From contig OZ020486.1 of assembly GCA_963971405.1 (NCBI GenBank), positions 24,389,419 to 24,453,418 of the forward strand: a stretch of DNA of 64,000 nt. Reading direction: 5' to 3'. The position numbers and the translations under genes are program-made. Of the stretch, positions 20,026 to 32,597 are shown one piece after another (the stretch's first letter is position 1; every line of letters begins with the position of its first letter). The notes below the pieces were generated by a model. It was not told the origin of the DNA. It was given only the letters and a program-made list of their open reading frames with translations, and made no database searches. Source of the DNA: Psococerastis gibbosa (lineage: Eukaryota > Arthropoda > Insecta > Psocodea > Psocidae).

Positions 20026-20857
20026 AGCCTGTGACAGAATGAGCCGAATTAGGAACTTAACAAGTTGAGAGTGGCTCGAACATCACTCAGAGTGTATTTG
20101 GCCGCTCTCGAAGATGAGTTGGTGCCTGGGGCAACCGCCTCATTGGAAAGCACGGCCTCCTTGTGTCTACATGGGCTGTAATATTTAGAAACTAGTAACT
20201 TTGATATTAAAGTATGGGGGACCTATGGGCCCAAATGGTGGCCTGGGTCCCGACTGCAAGTTCATACAATCTACTAGGTCTAAGTCTTGTTCTGCACCCT
20301 ATACGTTATGAGTGTTATGTGGAGTGGCGTCGCGTAGAGTACCTATATAGAGGGCACCAGCCTTAAACCCAGTCTTCCTCCTCAATGAAATCCCTATATT
20401 CAGTGTTATTGAACATAGTTTATGCATTTTACCTTACTTAATCGTAACTGCAGAACAAAGATCTGTTACTGATGGGAGATTTGAAAGACTTTGGGTAGTT
20501 AGGCCAACAGCAACAGCAACTGTTTCGCTATGTTATTCCAGCCGGACTGGTGTTGATTGGAAGATGGGCAAACATGACAAAATTGCGAGCCGACCATGAG
20601 AAAGATTCGTAACTTATGATGACTAATAAGCTCCGACAGTCTTCTGCATTGATAAGCTCTACGTCGCCCATGTTGACTGTGCTTATCGATGACGTCACGT
20701 GCATGGTGGGTTATAACATTAAGTGACGTCAAATGAGATGATAAGAGGGTATATGGTAAACCACCCCACTTGACTTGACAATGGATAATTTTATCTGCAC
20801 CATTTTTTTTTTTAAATTGATAAATAGCTTACACGGTTTTTCTATCTTCCATATATC

Positions 20858-21055
20858 CAAGGCTGTAGCCCGGAGCCAGGATTCCAGGATTTTTTTTCGG
20901 GGGGGGGGGGGGTGGGGGTTAGAAATTTCATTGGGTGTTACATAGTGGTTTTTGTTTTTCCTCTCAAAATCCGATTCTATCTAGTATCAAGCCATTTTAT
21001 TTGGAGGGGGGGGGGGGGTTGAGCCCCCATGAACCCCCCCTTAGTTACGGCCTTG
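20858..21055. mobile_element. hAT-type MITE, poly-G bearing
   Basis: Termini CAAGGCTGTAGCC and GGTTACGGCCTTG-like are inverted copies; flanks CATATATC and CATATATA match in 7 of 8 bases, as an 8-bp hAT target duplication. It contains two long G runs. The inverted copy at 30721-30903 is the same family. Confidence 0.7.
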
Positions 21056-21246
21056 CATATATATCTACATTTAAGATACGAGTATATACCGTATATACAA
21101 CTTCATATTGTATGTTAATGATAATACACCTTAGAATTCAATGAACTTATTCACGGAATTTTTCATTATACGTACTTTTCATAGTCACTCCTCACACATT
21201 CACTCACAAATCATTTATTATACTTTCTAAGAGCTTGGCTTGTGGC

Positions 21247-21286
21247 AAGAGAGAGAGAGAGAGAAAGTGAGAGAGAGAGAGAGGGG
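21247..21286. repeat. GA microsatellite
   Basis: Two runs of GA dinucleotides broken by AAAGT. Confidence 0.9.
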
Positions 21287-21849
21287 GACTGGGGGAGGGG
21301 GGAGTTGTTGGATGAATGGTGTAGGCCTACTACTTTCCATTTTTCGCCAGTTTTTAAAAACTCCAATCTACGAATTGAATCGAATCTCCAATAGTACAGT
21401 CTATATACTAAATACCGTTGTATGTTTTTAACAAAAAAAACTATATTTCGTGGATTCTCGTTTACGAAACATATACTAATTAATGGTTCGGCCACATTCT
21501 GGGTTCTGGCTTAGCGAAGTTTGTCAATCGTTTGAAATTATCAAGTGCAAGACCTGGCCTGTCTGGGGTAAAGTCTTGCATCACCAACAGACACATCAGC
21601 GCCCCACTCCAGGTCCAGTATATAATCACATGTTCCAAAGGCGTGGGCATTACAGATTACGTAGCAGTATAATAGTTACCACTGGTTTTGCGGTTAGAAT
21701 ACGACCTTACACCATTTCCCAAGGGTAGGCTACAATTTATCAAGGCTACACCGAGAATTTTTGTTGATATGTAACATACTTACAGTATTTATTAGGCTAC
21801 GCACCATCATACTCTTAGGCTCTTAATACTACACAGAAACAATGTCAGG

Positions 21850-22620
21850 GTACACATTGTTTTGGAACATGGATTATCCATAATTTCTCCAATAATGCAT
21901 TTTTTCTACAAAACCTTCACTTGGGAAAGCACCTGTTCGGGTTTGTTACTCCATTTAACAGTCTACAACATACCTAAAGTTAGAAAGCATTGATAGAAAG
22001 ATTAATCAAAAAAGTTATTTTTTAGTTATTTTTCATGAAAATTGAATCATCTTATTTTTTGCCCCAGAACCATCTAGAACTAGTAGAACTATCAAGGAGC
22101 AAGCGTCTATTGGGTTTTGTATACATTTATGAGGACTACAATAGTATATTTAAAAGAAATCGTTGCAGCCGTTTTTGAAATGGCAGCCTAGAGCTTAAGT
22201 ATTGTAATCGTTGATTAAAAATACTAGGAAGATACTCAATTTAACAGTCTACAACATACCTAAAGTTATAAAGCATTGATAGAAAGATTAATCAGAAAAG
22301 TTTTTTTTAGTCATTTTTCATGAAAATTGAACATTGTTTATTTTTTTTGCATCCTGAACCAAAATGCCTACGGGGGTTAGTGATCATTAATAGTATTTAA
22401 TAATAACATATCATAATTAAAAAGAAATCGACGGATATGTTTTTGAGATAAACTAATTTTTGTAGTTTTTGGTGGTTTTGGTGTAGGCCTATAAACCCCC
22501 CAAAAAGGAAATTATCAAAAAAATAAATAAATAAATACCCCTGGCAAATATTTCTGTAACCTACATGCTGAGTTTCATCAAATTTTCCTCCTAAGATCTG
22601 AAAGTAATACTTATTATACT
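21850..22620 (+). repeat. interspersed repeat family R, two diverged copies
   Basis: Two partial copies in tandem of the family whose best copy is 38170-39112. Shared blocks: TTTTTCATGAAAATTGAA, AACTATCAAGGAGCAAGCG, TTAAAAGAAATCGTTG and TTTCATCAAATTTT. No coding domain seen. Confidence 0.6.
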
Positions 22621-23429
22621 GAAAATGAAATGAAATGAAAAACGGCTTTATATTAGGCGAGCTTTAGCCCCGAAGGGCTACTCTACCAGCTAACCTATTT
22701 ACAATTTACAATTTATTTTATTTTCACATTATTATCATACGCAACATAACATTTTCATTAAAAAGGAAAAAAAAGAAGAAGAAAAAAAAAGGATGCTGGG
22801 ACTCTTGCTAGAAACTAAAAAAACAAACCTAAATTAAAGTAGTGTCCGAGTCGGGGATTTAATTTCCCACCTTAATTTCTTCCTTGATGCAGCAGTGTAA
22901 TGAGGGGGTGGGGGCGGGGGTAGCCCGTAATAAAATCACAGTAATTGCAGCAATATTCGTCGCATTGTAACGTTACTGCTATCAAAATGCGTAAAACCCC
23001 TCTATTTAAGGCCGATTTCAAACAAGACCCCCGCCCCCCACCCTTTGGCTCCCGAACCCTTGAGCGCCTACTTAAAGGACATTACGGTAACGTGATGCTC
23101 CCCTAATACAAAAGCTGCACACGTCCATGAGAACCCCATTTCCAACGTTTTTAAGAACGTGGAGGTGGGGGCGTCAAATGAAACACCGCCCCCTGCGAAA
23201 ACCTGTCGTTACGCCACTGACTAAATGCGTGGTAGATTAAACTGTGTACCTATACTGTTTACAGTTGGTGGGCCATAACTATCTGTCATATAGATCGTAG
23301 GTTTGGTTTGCTGTTCTAATTACAAGAAAATCCTCACGCCTCTAATGTTTACGAAATCTTTCTTTACTTCGTAAGCGTATGATGAAGAAGTGGATAAGCA
23401 CTTGGTGTTAAATTAATGTTAATGTTTTA

Positions 23430-23495
23430 GACGCTTATTCCACCAACGTCAATACTACATTTACTATCACTATTGACGTTGGTGGAATAAGCGCC
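23430..23495. mobile_element. 66-bp hairpin MITE (TTA family)
   Basis: Near-perfect hairpin: GCTTATTCCACCAACGTCAA and its reverse complement around a 15-bp loop, flanked by TTA on both sides. Termini GACGC and GCGCC. Confidence 0.8.
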
Positions 23496-25110
23496 TTAGG
23501 AAAGAGTCTATTTAGGCCTATTCAGTATTGTTTGGAGCCAGAGAGATGCATTTGCTATCTCGCATCAATATATTGATAGTCATAGGCCTATTTCTGGACT
23601 CAATGTTAAGGGAATTGTCAAGTCAACATTGGCATTAAGATAAATAACCGTCTAACGTCCACCCGGTGAGAAGCGCCTAAGCCAGGGAATCTGTACCGGT
23701 TCCCTGAGAGTGAGCAGAAAGGCCCAAAATTCGCCCAAATGCAAAATAAAGACAGTTTTTTGTCTTTCTTTCCCTCGTAATTTCAAATAAAATTTAAATG
23801 ATAGTCCTGTGCGTGGGGGCGCAACGAGGGTGTTCCGTAGCTCTCGTCCATAGTAATTAAAACAACGATGAGAAGTATTAAATTTTTAGACATGCCTTAT
23901 TAATTAATTTCAACGAAAAAGGGGGCTTCCCCAGTGAGAAAATTTTGAAACATTTAGGCGAAAAATAGGCTAGCAGGTTTTACGAACTTTAAACTAATGA
24001 ATTTGTATCATTCCTGTCTTCTCATTTGTATGGTAAGTTCCTTTTACGATATACCGTCAAATGCTATATGGTACCTCAGATTCACCCTGACCTCTGAATC
24101 TGAGGATTAGACTTATTTATTCTTGCCAGTTCCACTGACGCTTGGAGGCCCAAGGCAGGGCTTACTGGGTAAATCCGGCACTGAGGTTTAGAAAATTCTG
24201 AGACCAAAAGAAGAACTAAAATGCAATGTCCAACAATTCCACTTCGTGTCATTTTGACGCTAGCCTTGGTTGGAAAATCACGCTACCCACAGTATGACTG
24301 ATGGCTTAGGCCTAATCATATTATTTATTAATTAGGTACTAAAGGTTACTTAGGAGATCAACCATATTAGATGTCTCAGTGTTAGTATAAAAATGTCTAA
24401 TTTAGAAACAATAGGCATACCGATACGAGATGTATGATGCAAACATTGAACAATGTTTAGAAAATCATTGAATGGCGGAGGTTAGGTACGGGTTTTCACA
24501 AACAAAGAGAGCCTAAAGTAGATACCGGCGGTGTACTGAGACCTAGATACCGCACTCAACTGTACTGCACCTATACATAGGCCAAGGCTCGACCTACCAT
24601 CACATGATTCACACGTTTCCTCCCAATGTCACGCGAATGACAATTTATAAACACATCATTAGACTCACCGTGGAACGAAAATTCCGGAAGCTTTATCGCA
24701 AACAAATTCGCTTATTAACGGGCCCAACTTGCATGTGGGCAACCCAGTTTCGACCGTAACTCGCTGACCGATTTAGGACATAACACACTCACCATTCGCA
24801 CACGACCATTGAGTCAGCCATTGTTTGGCGGACTGGTGGCCAAGCTCGCTTATGCTCGCCAAATTATTTTTGTTTATTAATAGCCGCGCGTGGATTTGCT
24901 CGATCCCAGACAATAAAAACTAAAATGCGAGATAAAGCAGACGATATGTTTGGGAGGGTCGGTGCGGGCCGGGCCTGCGCGACTGAGTCAGCACGTGGGC
25001 TACCACGTGTAAGCATCGCTGAACTACTAGCTGACTGCTGAAATCGCTCAGCGCTCAGTGGTCAGTACTAGTTTAATCTTTCAGCTGGTGTGTCCACTCT
25101 CCAGTCCAAC

Positions 25111-25164
25111 ATGGTTTGGATTTTCCCGTTTGCTATTTTTTTGTCTCTGCAATTGGTTGTGAAG
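25111..25164 (+). CDS. ninaA: cyclophilin exon 1 (signal peptide)
   Basis: 18 codons, all signal peptide, then donor GTAGGT. Phase 0. Confidence 0.8.
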
Positions 25165-27055
25165 GTAGGTTGTACACGGCAATCAGACTTCCTGGGTAAT
25201 TGACATTTTTAGTTTTGAAAGCAGCATGCAAATCAGGAACTAAATCTGATCTTTGGATTCATTCAAAAAGCCAATCTCAACTAAACAAATTAAAGATAAC
25301 CTGACATTGATTTCCATAGCAATTATGTGCTTCTTCTATTATAATGCCCACATCAAAAAAATCAAGCTGATAACGGACACTCATATTCAAAAGAAACCAA
25401 TCGGCATTCTATAGGGCGGGCGCGCTAAGGCGAGTTTCACAGCTATAGGTGGGTTTAAAGTAATTTTCTCCCTTTCTATTGTAAACCTCTTGTCTATCTC
25501 GATGTTACATTATACGAGTCAAATACTTTACATTACATTATATAGTTATAATGAGCAATACATTATATAATATCGTACATTGAGACTTTTAGAAAATTTT
25601 CAAACTATTCAACATTCAAGATTTGATGCAGCAATTAACCGGCAGAAACAGCTTTAGCCTATTTGCTATTTTATTTATTCTTTTACTGCGCGAAATAGTA
25701 AAAATGCCATTAATTGATTAAAATAAACATAGTTGAGAAAAAAAAAATGCATAATTTATGGGCTCTTACATGCGAGAAGGTTTATCGTTTATCAATTCAA
25801 AATAATATTGTTTTACCAGCTTGTAGGCTCGTATCTGAAATACCTCAATTCTGTACATTGTATTAGTTTGGTTGCCTAGGTATTGTATTTCTGTCTTAAA
25901 CTTTGACGTACCGTACGTGAATTTGCGGTTGGGACCGCCGATACTAAATTCATTCGACATTATTTGACAGCTGAGTCAAGTCATTTGGGTTGAACCAGGA
26001 AACCATCTAGTTATTTTTAGATACAGTAGAAGAAGCAATACATTTCGTCAGTCGTCAGGCCTGCACCAATAGCCCCAAATCCTTTTGAAACCGTTTCTCG
26101 TCACCATTACTTGTTTTATAACACCTACTTACCAAAATTATTATTAATTTTATATTGTTATTTTTGACAAACAGTCCTAGTATTCTATAAGTGTGGACCT
26201 GGAGGTCTGTGCTGAAAAAAAAAAATTAACTTACCGGTATTGTTTAAAATAAAACGAGTTCTACTGTAACTTACCAGGAAAATATACTGTATGATATATT
26301 TGTACAATGCATTGACTTTTTTTAGTAAGCGCATCATACGCTTACAGCGTATACTAGACTTCCAAGTACAGGACTGAACAGATAATGTAGTATATATATA
26401 TATATATATATATAAATAAAATACAGTACTTATTATATTATTGTATATACAGAGTGGTGACATTAAATTTTTTAAAGAAAACCGCCAAGATAGATTGCAC
26501 AATGCACTCAGTGAATAAGCGCTTTTTTTCAGGGCACAGACTACAAAGTTACTCACCAAGTAGCTTTTAATATGGCCGTTGGGGACAAGGAAATCGGTAC
26601 TATTGTGATTGGGCTTTTTGGTGAGCTCGTACCTAAAACTGTGCAGAACTTTATTACTTTAAGCACAAAAGGCGTACAAGGCAAAAGCTATAAAGGCTCT
26701 CCGATACACAGAATAATCGAAAAATTTATGATACAGGGTAAGTCAGAATTTTCAATTTTTCATTTTTCCTTCAATTAATATTTCAGTTCACACCGCATAA
26801 CAATCAGCAGTCCTATTGTATCTGAAGTGTAATTCAATATTCAATATTGTTCAGTATCCAATATGAAACGTACAATAGCATTGAATCAATTCTAAAGAGC
26901 TTTTCAATTGAACTCTTAGAAAAACCTTTGGAATGGCGAGTCTGTCCTCTTAATCCAATTATTAGCAGTAATCAATAGTGTGTCTACAGGTAACGTATTG
27001 TTTTACACATCAAGTATTGTATTATTTTTTTTTGTGCGGGTGGAAATAAGCGCAT

Positions 27056-27087
<32 letters not shown>

Positions 27088-30000
27088 AATTAAAATTATA
27101 TTTTACAGTGCCACTGCTCTATGATCGTTCGATTAGCGGAAGCTTGAGCATGATAGTGATATGTATATTAATTTTTTTCTTCAATATATTGCGCCTTGTC
27201 CGGGGTTACTGACTTACTGGACTAGGAATAAAGTGAAGTGAAAATGTGATTATTATTATTATCATCATTATAAGTGTAAAAGATTGATGAAGGGGGCACA
27301 GGGCAGACAGGGTGAGGCGAGATCGTCATTATTATTATCATCATTATAAGTGTAAAAGATTGATGAAGGGGGCACAGGGCAGACAGGGTGAGGCGAGATC
27401 GTCTCATTGCAAAGAGCGGGTGCGGTGGACCTAAAACGTAGTACAAAGTATTAGGAGAAGTAAGTAAAATGTTTCTGCTTCGAATGGCTCCCAAGAACTC
27501 GCAGCTTCTTGTTATTACGTTTCACTGTAGTTATGGCCCCAACCGGGTACCAGAACTTCTTTACCCGCAATCCTTCTGTTTGTTTTAAGGTAAGCAGACG
27601 TGGTACTTGGTTTCGACCAAGATTACAGTAAAACCTCGTAGGTTGAAAATAATTTGGAAGCGAGTCAATCAGAGACAGAGTTTGGCTCGAAGCAAACTCA
27701 GTTGCATGGTATAAATTTAGGTAGAAAAAAAAAGCCCTGTTCCTGCACTTTTAACCGAGCTTCAGGAACTGGGGAGTCTACTTAGTATCACCAATGAAGA
27801 TATTTTGTTGTTAATCTCCATTTAGAACACGGCTCACTTTCTTCTGCATCATCATCATCTTCTTCTTCTCGGCTCTGCAGCTCGAGGTGAGCATCACCAC
27901 TGTTCAGACAACCCGGATGGGTCTGCCTCTGTTAAGCCGCCGTTAACATCTTTCCACATCATCTCTCCATCGGTATCGTGGCCTGCCTGCCTTGCCGCCT
28001 TGTGCACTCCCTTCTTGCTGTGTATACGGAGTTTAGAGCTCAGGGTTGAGCTATTCGATCCACTTGCCACGCCTACTAGCCTTGATATTTCTGCTTCACC
28101 CATTGATTCCGGCTGTGAATGAATTGGCTTAGGTGCCCATTCCATTGACCGGCTAGGGCTATTTCCAACACCGGTGACGTGGTAGCAGACATTCAAGACT
28201 TAGGTTGCGTTTCCACCGGTCTCGCATTGCAGAATGCAAATTGACGGAAATTAGAATTTTTCTTTTTATAGAAATCTATTAAAATGTTTGTACTTAACAT
28301 ATCCCATGACGCCATTTCTTAATGTTAGTTTGTTTGTTTGTGATTTTACTGTATGATCATTGATCAATTTTAACTATGGCATAGAGGAAAATAAACATTT
28401 CCGTCAATTCTGCAATGCTAGGTCGGTGGAAACGTAACCTAAGTCTTGAATGTCTGCTACCACGTCACTGTTTTTGGAAATAGCCCTAGCCGGTCAATGG
28501 AATGGGCGCCTTAGTTGTACTGTAATTTATGATGTAATGTAACACAAAATATGTATTATAACGATGCGCGTAAATTGTATAAATTTGAATTTACACTAAC
28601 ACGTAAAACTGCGAATAACCGCCCCAATAATTAAATACTGTACTATACTATACTTTTTGACTTCTTGATTGTAGGAGGGGATGTAGTGAATGGCGATGGT
28701 ACTGGTGGCATCAGTATCTACGGCAAGAAGTTCGACGATGAGAATTTCATCGCCAAGCACTCCGGGCCGGGGTTCGTGTCCATGGCCAATTCCGGACCTA
28801 ACACCAATGCCTGCCAATTTTTCATAACGACAGTGGCAACTCCATGGTTGGATGGAAAACATGTAGTATTTGGAAAGGTAGATACAATATGAAAAGCTAA
28901 TAGTTTATGTGGCGTGGTGTGTAAGGTAGGGAAGGGAAAGGACAGTATAAGACATTTGTGATATGCACAGAATTGATACAAAAGGTAGAAAATACGGCGG
29001 GGGGGGGGGGGGCAATGCTCCCTAGGTTCCTACTGCCTAGATACATGCGAAACCGAAAGCAAAAGGTTCCGCCGGATACTTAGGGATAGCATGACGGACA
29101 GGAAAATATTTTCTCTTGGGTCTACCCAGCCATTGAACCTGCTCGATACCTTTTAACAACCATATGTGCCATGTTGGAGGCGAAATTAGTCCCAACAGTT
29201 TATGAGGGAGCAGCAAACACCTATGTAGGTAATGCCTGGGTTGAGTTACGACAGGTCACCGATCGCATGATGTGTAGAGAATCTCATAAGTACGAACCAG
29301 CTACCACTGTGCCATCGAGGTTCTTAGCTGCTATCCAAATTATGTACTGAATTTAACTAGGAAACTTTTCAAACTGAAATCATGTAAAACAAAAATAATA
29401 CTGTGTCAAAATGCAGTCAATGTGTCACCAACTTAAATTCTGACAAACATCTCGCGTCCCACTGGTTGCTATAAAATTAAAATCCATTTTTCAGGTTGTA
29501 CAAGGGCAAAATATTGTTCATTTCATTGAACATCTGAAGAGAGACAGCATGGACAGACCAAAGCAGTCAGTTTACATCAAAAGCACTGGACTGGTAGCAA
29601 CACCGCAGCCATTTTGGGTTTCTGACGTTCCCTACAAGTATGATGACTATTGATTTACCTACTATATATATATTTGTCCAGCCAACATTCCAAAGCATCA
29701 TTGAGAAGGACATACTCTGTCTAATTGCAAACAGAAAGTAACTTAAAATTTACTTAAATGTTGCATCAAGATATTTCCCCCATCTTTTCTTGGTACCGGT
29801 ACTTGCAGTACTTCAATTGTTGAAATTGTAAAAGCATTGCAACGCAAGCGATGTAAGGACCTATTTAATGCTGAGTGTCAGCCGCTGACAGGAACATTTT
29901 TTGTAGGCTGCCTATCTTACAGTGCGTAACGTACCGTATTGCATGATAGCTGGAAGCCGTATCCAAAATGGCTTTGCTGACGAGGTCCGTATCCAGTTAA

Positions 30001-30342
30001 ATGCCTAAAGCACGTATCCTGAATTCATGATAAGCTGCATCATACAGATTTTTGCGTATATGAAAAGGTCATCAGTTAATTTTTAACGATGTAGTTCTAA
30101 CTAAATAAATGTAGCCTATCTCTTATAGCCGATGGTATACAGTTTAGGAATACTACACATATACAAAATAAGTATTCCATATTCTTCGTCATAACAGTAA
30201 TTCTATTTTTTCACGCAGCCTGTGGGAATGGATAAAAGGTATTTCGATCCCATGTTCTTTTTCTTTTGTGATATTAGCTTTTTTCCATTGGATTTACCGT
30301 AAACTGACAGCAATGGAAAAAAGCATAGAAAAACTAGAGTAA
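25111..30342 (+). CDS. ninaA: ninaA-like membrane-anchored cyclophilin (peptidyl-prolyl isomerase)
   Basis: Cyclophilin of the secretory pathway; in Drosophila ninaA helps rhodopsin 1 fold and leave the ER. Five coding exons (25111-25164, 26533-26737, 28675-28877, 29495-29637, 30219-30342) join in phase to 242 aa (ninaA is 237). Signal peptide [18 protein letters not shown] is exon 1. The PPIase domain keeps the catalytic Arg in [30 protein letters not shown] and [28 protein letters not shown] is nearer to ninaA (GGDIVNGDGTGSISIYG) than to ordinary cyclophilin B. The last exon encodes [20 protein letters not shown] and then HWIYRKL, a transmembrane anchor at about aa 210-228 matching the ninaA tail, followed by a short charged tail. 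Exon 4 read without splicing would stop early and miss the anchor. A plain cyclophilin B is the alternative, but that has no such anchor. Confidence 0.88.
26390..26414. repeat. TA microsatellite
   Basis: About 12 TA units in cyclophilin intron 1. Confidence 0.9.
26533..26737 (+). CDS. ninaA: cyclophilin exon 2
   Basis: Acceptor after TTTTTTTCAG. Encodes [18 protein letters not shown] through the catalytic [10 protein letters not shown]. Donor GTAAGT. Confidence 0.92.
27107..27222 (+). repeat. interspersed repeat fragment
   Basis: Shares GTGCCACTGCTCTA, GCGGAAGCTTGAGC and CCTTGTCCGGGGTTACTG with 60540-60650. Class unknown. Confidence 0.6.
27252..27403 (+). repeat. two 76-bp tandem units
   Basis: An exact direct repeat beginning at 27252 and 27328, each holding an ATT/ATC microsatellite and GGGGGCACAGGGCAGACAGG. 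In cyclophilin intron 2. Confidence 0.9.
27846..28128 (-). repeat. retroelement 3' fragment with GAA/GAT tail (probable)
   Basis: On the minus strand the sequence ends in AAGAAGAAGATGATGATGAT, a microsatellite tail like those of the LINEs at 36415 and 38241. A frame of about 100 codons is open but shows no domain I recognise. Confidence 0.4.
28132..28510. mobile_element. 379-bp long-TIR MITE (TTA family)
   Basis: Arms of about 140 bp, starting GGTGCCCATTCCATTGACCG, with a 3-bp TTA duplication at 28129-28131 and 28511-28513. Each arm contains a second TTAGG-plus-TTTCCACC motif about 85 bp in. A close relative is at 59799-60195. In cyclophilin intron 2. Confidence 0.85.
28675..28877 (+). CDS. 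ninaA: cyclophilin exon 3
   Basis: Encodes [12 protein letters not shown] through [11 protein letters not shown], the core of the active site. Donor GTAGAT. Confidence 0.93.
29495..29637 (+). CDS. ninaA: cyclophilin exon 4
   Basis: Encodes [17 protein letters not shown] through FWVSDVPY. The donor is GTATGA after TACAA, leaving two bases of an Asn codon. Confidence 0.85.
30219..30342 (+). CDS. ninaA: cyclophilin exon 5 (membrane anchor)
   Basis: Acceptor TTTTTTCACGCAG; completes Asn, then [11 protein letters not shown] and a hydrophobic stretch; stop TAA at 30340-30342. The phase fits exon 4 exactly. Confidence 0.82.
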
Positions 30343-30720
30343 ATTTAATATGTCAGATACTAAGTAAATTAGGCTGTATGGGTAATATGAATGACCACAA
30401 AACCTTTTTGAATAAAAATATCGTTAAAAAACCTTTTTAAGTAGATCATCAAAAGGTACCTCTTGAGGGATAATATGAATTGTTATGTTTGTACCTACTG
30501 TATATAATATGATTACACACTCTAATATTTATTAGATCCATTATTTTTTCGATCAAAGAAATATTTGGAATATTTGCGATGAAGTATACGATTTGAATCA
30601 GAAATGAAGTGCCTTTCTTGAGACCCAAGGGGCTAAGTGACAAAAATAAACATTCTAGATAATTGAGGCTACAGTTTGTAACTCAAATTGTAAATTAACA
30701 GGTATCGTATTACGTATCGT

Positions 30721-30903
30721 CAAGGCCGTAGCCAAGGGGGGTTCATGGGGGGTTCAAACCCCCCCCCCCCCCCGAAATGAAATGGCTTGATACTAGATAG
30801 AATCGGATTTTGAGAGGAAAAATAAAAACCACTTTGCAATATCAAATGAAATTTCTGAAACACCCCCCCCCTCCCCGAAAAAAAAATTCTGGCTACTGCC
30901 TTG
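30721..30903. mobile_element. hAT-type MITE, inverted copy of 20858-21055
   Basis: Starts CAAGGCCGTAGCC and ends CTGGCTACTGCCTTG; the interior is the reverse complement of the 20858 copy, including both homopolymer tracts. The flanking duplication is no longer clear. Confidence 0.7.
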
Positions 30904-32597
30904 GGTATTATTACAGGTACCCCTTTTCCATGAATCTAGAATTGTCAAAATGACAGATCCCGATTCTCCTGGTGGTTTCTATGATGAGAGCAGCTAGAGT
31001 AACAGTATGATGCCGTTAACCCCAAAACGCAAAAAATGTCACTTGGACCCCCTGGCTTCTAATTGAATTTAAGTATTTTACGTTTTATACCCATTTTATT
31101 GGATCGAATATTGGAAGATTATATGAGTGTGTGTAATAGGGGAATTGGAGTGTGTTCGAAATAAGTCTATTGATCAGTCCTTTAGGTATACTTGTCAATT
31201 AAGACAGATGTGCTATCTTCAGGAATTCCAACTAACTTCAGTGCTATTCTGCTTGTTGAATGAGAGTCGGCAATTGACTCTCCGCTATCACTTATCATTT
31301 AACCTAACGGACTGACTATTGAAGTAATTGAGAACTCACCCTTGCTTGTTAACATTCCATTAATATAAGTATAACTATAACATTAATGACACTACTTAAG
31401 TATTATGTGAGAATGAGATCAATAATAAATATTTGATATAATTTATACCGTATTTGCATATTATCTTTATCTCTATAACCTATATTTCCAATATACCTAT
31501 ACAGTAGAGTAGGTTTCGATTAATGAGTACCCCAACAATGAGTTTTGTTGGAAGCAATATTGATATAGGCACTGTTTAAGAGGATGTGGACATTGACATT
31601 GGATTTTTTAGATAACTTTATTTTACACCAAAAACGCTAAAAGGATGTCAAAAAATTATTTGTAAAAAACGGCTATATGTAATTTTATTAAATTCACATA
31701 CTGTAAGTATATATTGTAGTTGCTAACAAAATGCATACAAAATGCACTTGGTCTCTTCCCTCTTAAACGTTTGGTTGTGAGGCGAAAAAAAAAAAAAAAT
31801 ACATAGTCGAAAATCGCTTTAAATTATGCTTTTTAACTTCATGATTTAGATGTTAAATAGAGTAACAAATCCCAACAGGTTGCTTTCTGAAACAAGGTTT
31901 TGTTGTTTAGAATAGATGTTTAGTTTTTTTTTAAATGCCGCATAGAGGAAAATCTATATTTTTAATGTTGGCACATTGTACACTTGTCTTATGCCCCATC
32001 TACACAATGGAATTCTCCAATCTAACAATAATACAATGCTTTATCATGGTAGCCGAAAATAAATTATACTAATTCATAAATACGAATGCATGTACGGGTT
32101 AATTTGTACCGGTCCTTTGAGGTAGTATGGTAGGACTACATACTGCAGTTAGACACCTTGAGGGCAATCCGCAAAGTGACTGGTTAATGGAATAATTTTA
32201 CAGGGTTATTGGCTTGTATTGTTGCAACATTGAATTAAATATATATTTGATTTGATTTGAAATAGCCCAAAGGCAATAGGATAATTAGCTTGATCTAAAT
32301 TAAAGTGCATTCAAGAAATATAGCAGAGTTTAATATACGTATATGTACAAAAAAATTTGCTATTGTGATGAAATATGGCAAATAAAGTAATACTCTAATG
32401 ATCCCTAAGCAAGTGGTTGATATAAAACAATAAACAATCACAAGAAAACGATAAAAAAAATATTTATCATTCAAGACCTCCCAAGCAACTTGGCCAGGAC
32501 CTCCTAAGCAAAAGTGTGTAAGTAAGTCCATAAGCCAGGACCTCCCAAGCACACTTTGATAAACATGAATGTGGATATGTGAATATACACAACATCT

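Larger units (their letters stand above)
20029..25110. other. region between the GPD2 start and the cyclophilin start
   Basis: About 5 kb between two divergently oriented genes. It must hold the GPD2 5' UTR exon and promoter and the cyclophilin promoter, but I cannot place the GPD2 start. A more GC-rich part at about 24540-25080 precedes the cyclophilin ATG and contains TCAGT-like arthropod initiator motifs near 25055-25065. Repeats inside are listed separately. Confidence 0.4.

Noticed and set aside
21483-21728. Frame of 81 codons between GPD2 and the cyclophilin as an exon
   Set aside because: No recognised motif and no match to either neighbouring gene.
24073-24109. Small hairpin CCTCAGATTC...GAATCTGAGG
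   Set aside because: 10-bp arms only; too short to support a transposon or functional RNA claim.
29495-29652. Cyclophilin ending at TAT TGA after exon 4
   Set aside because: A donor GTATGA at 29638 joins in phase to an exon encoding a ninaA-like anchor, which explains the family better; kept only as a possible retained-intron form.
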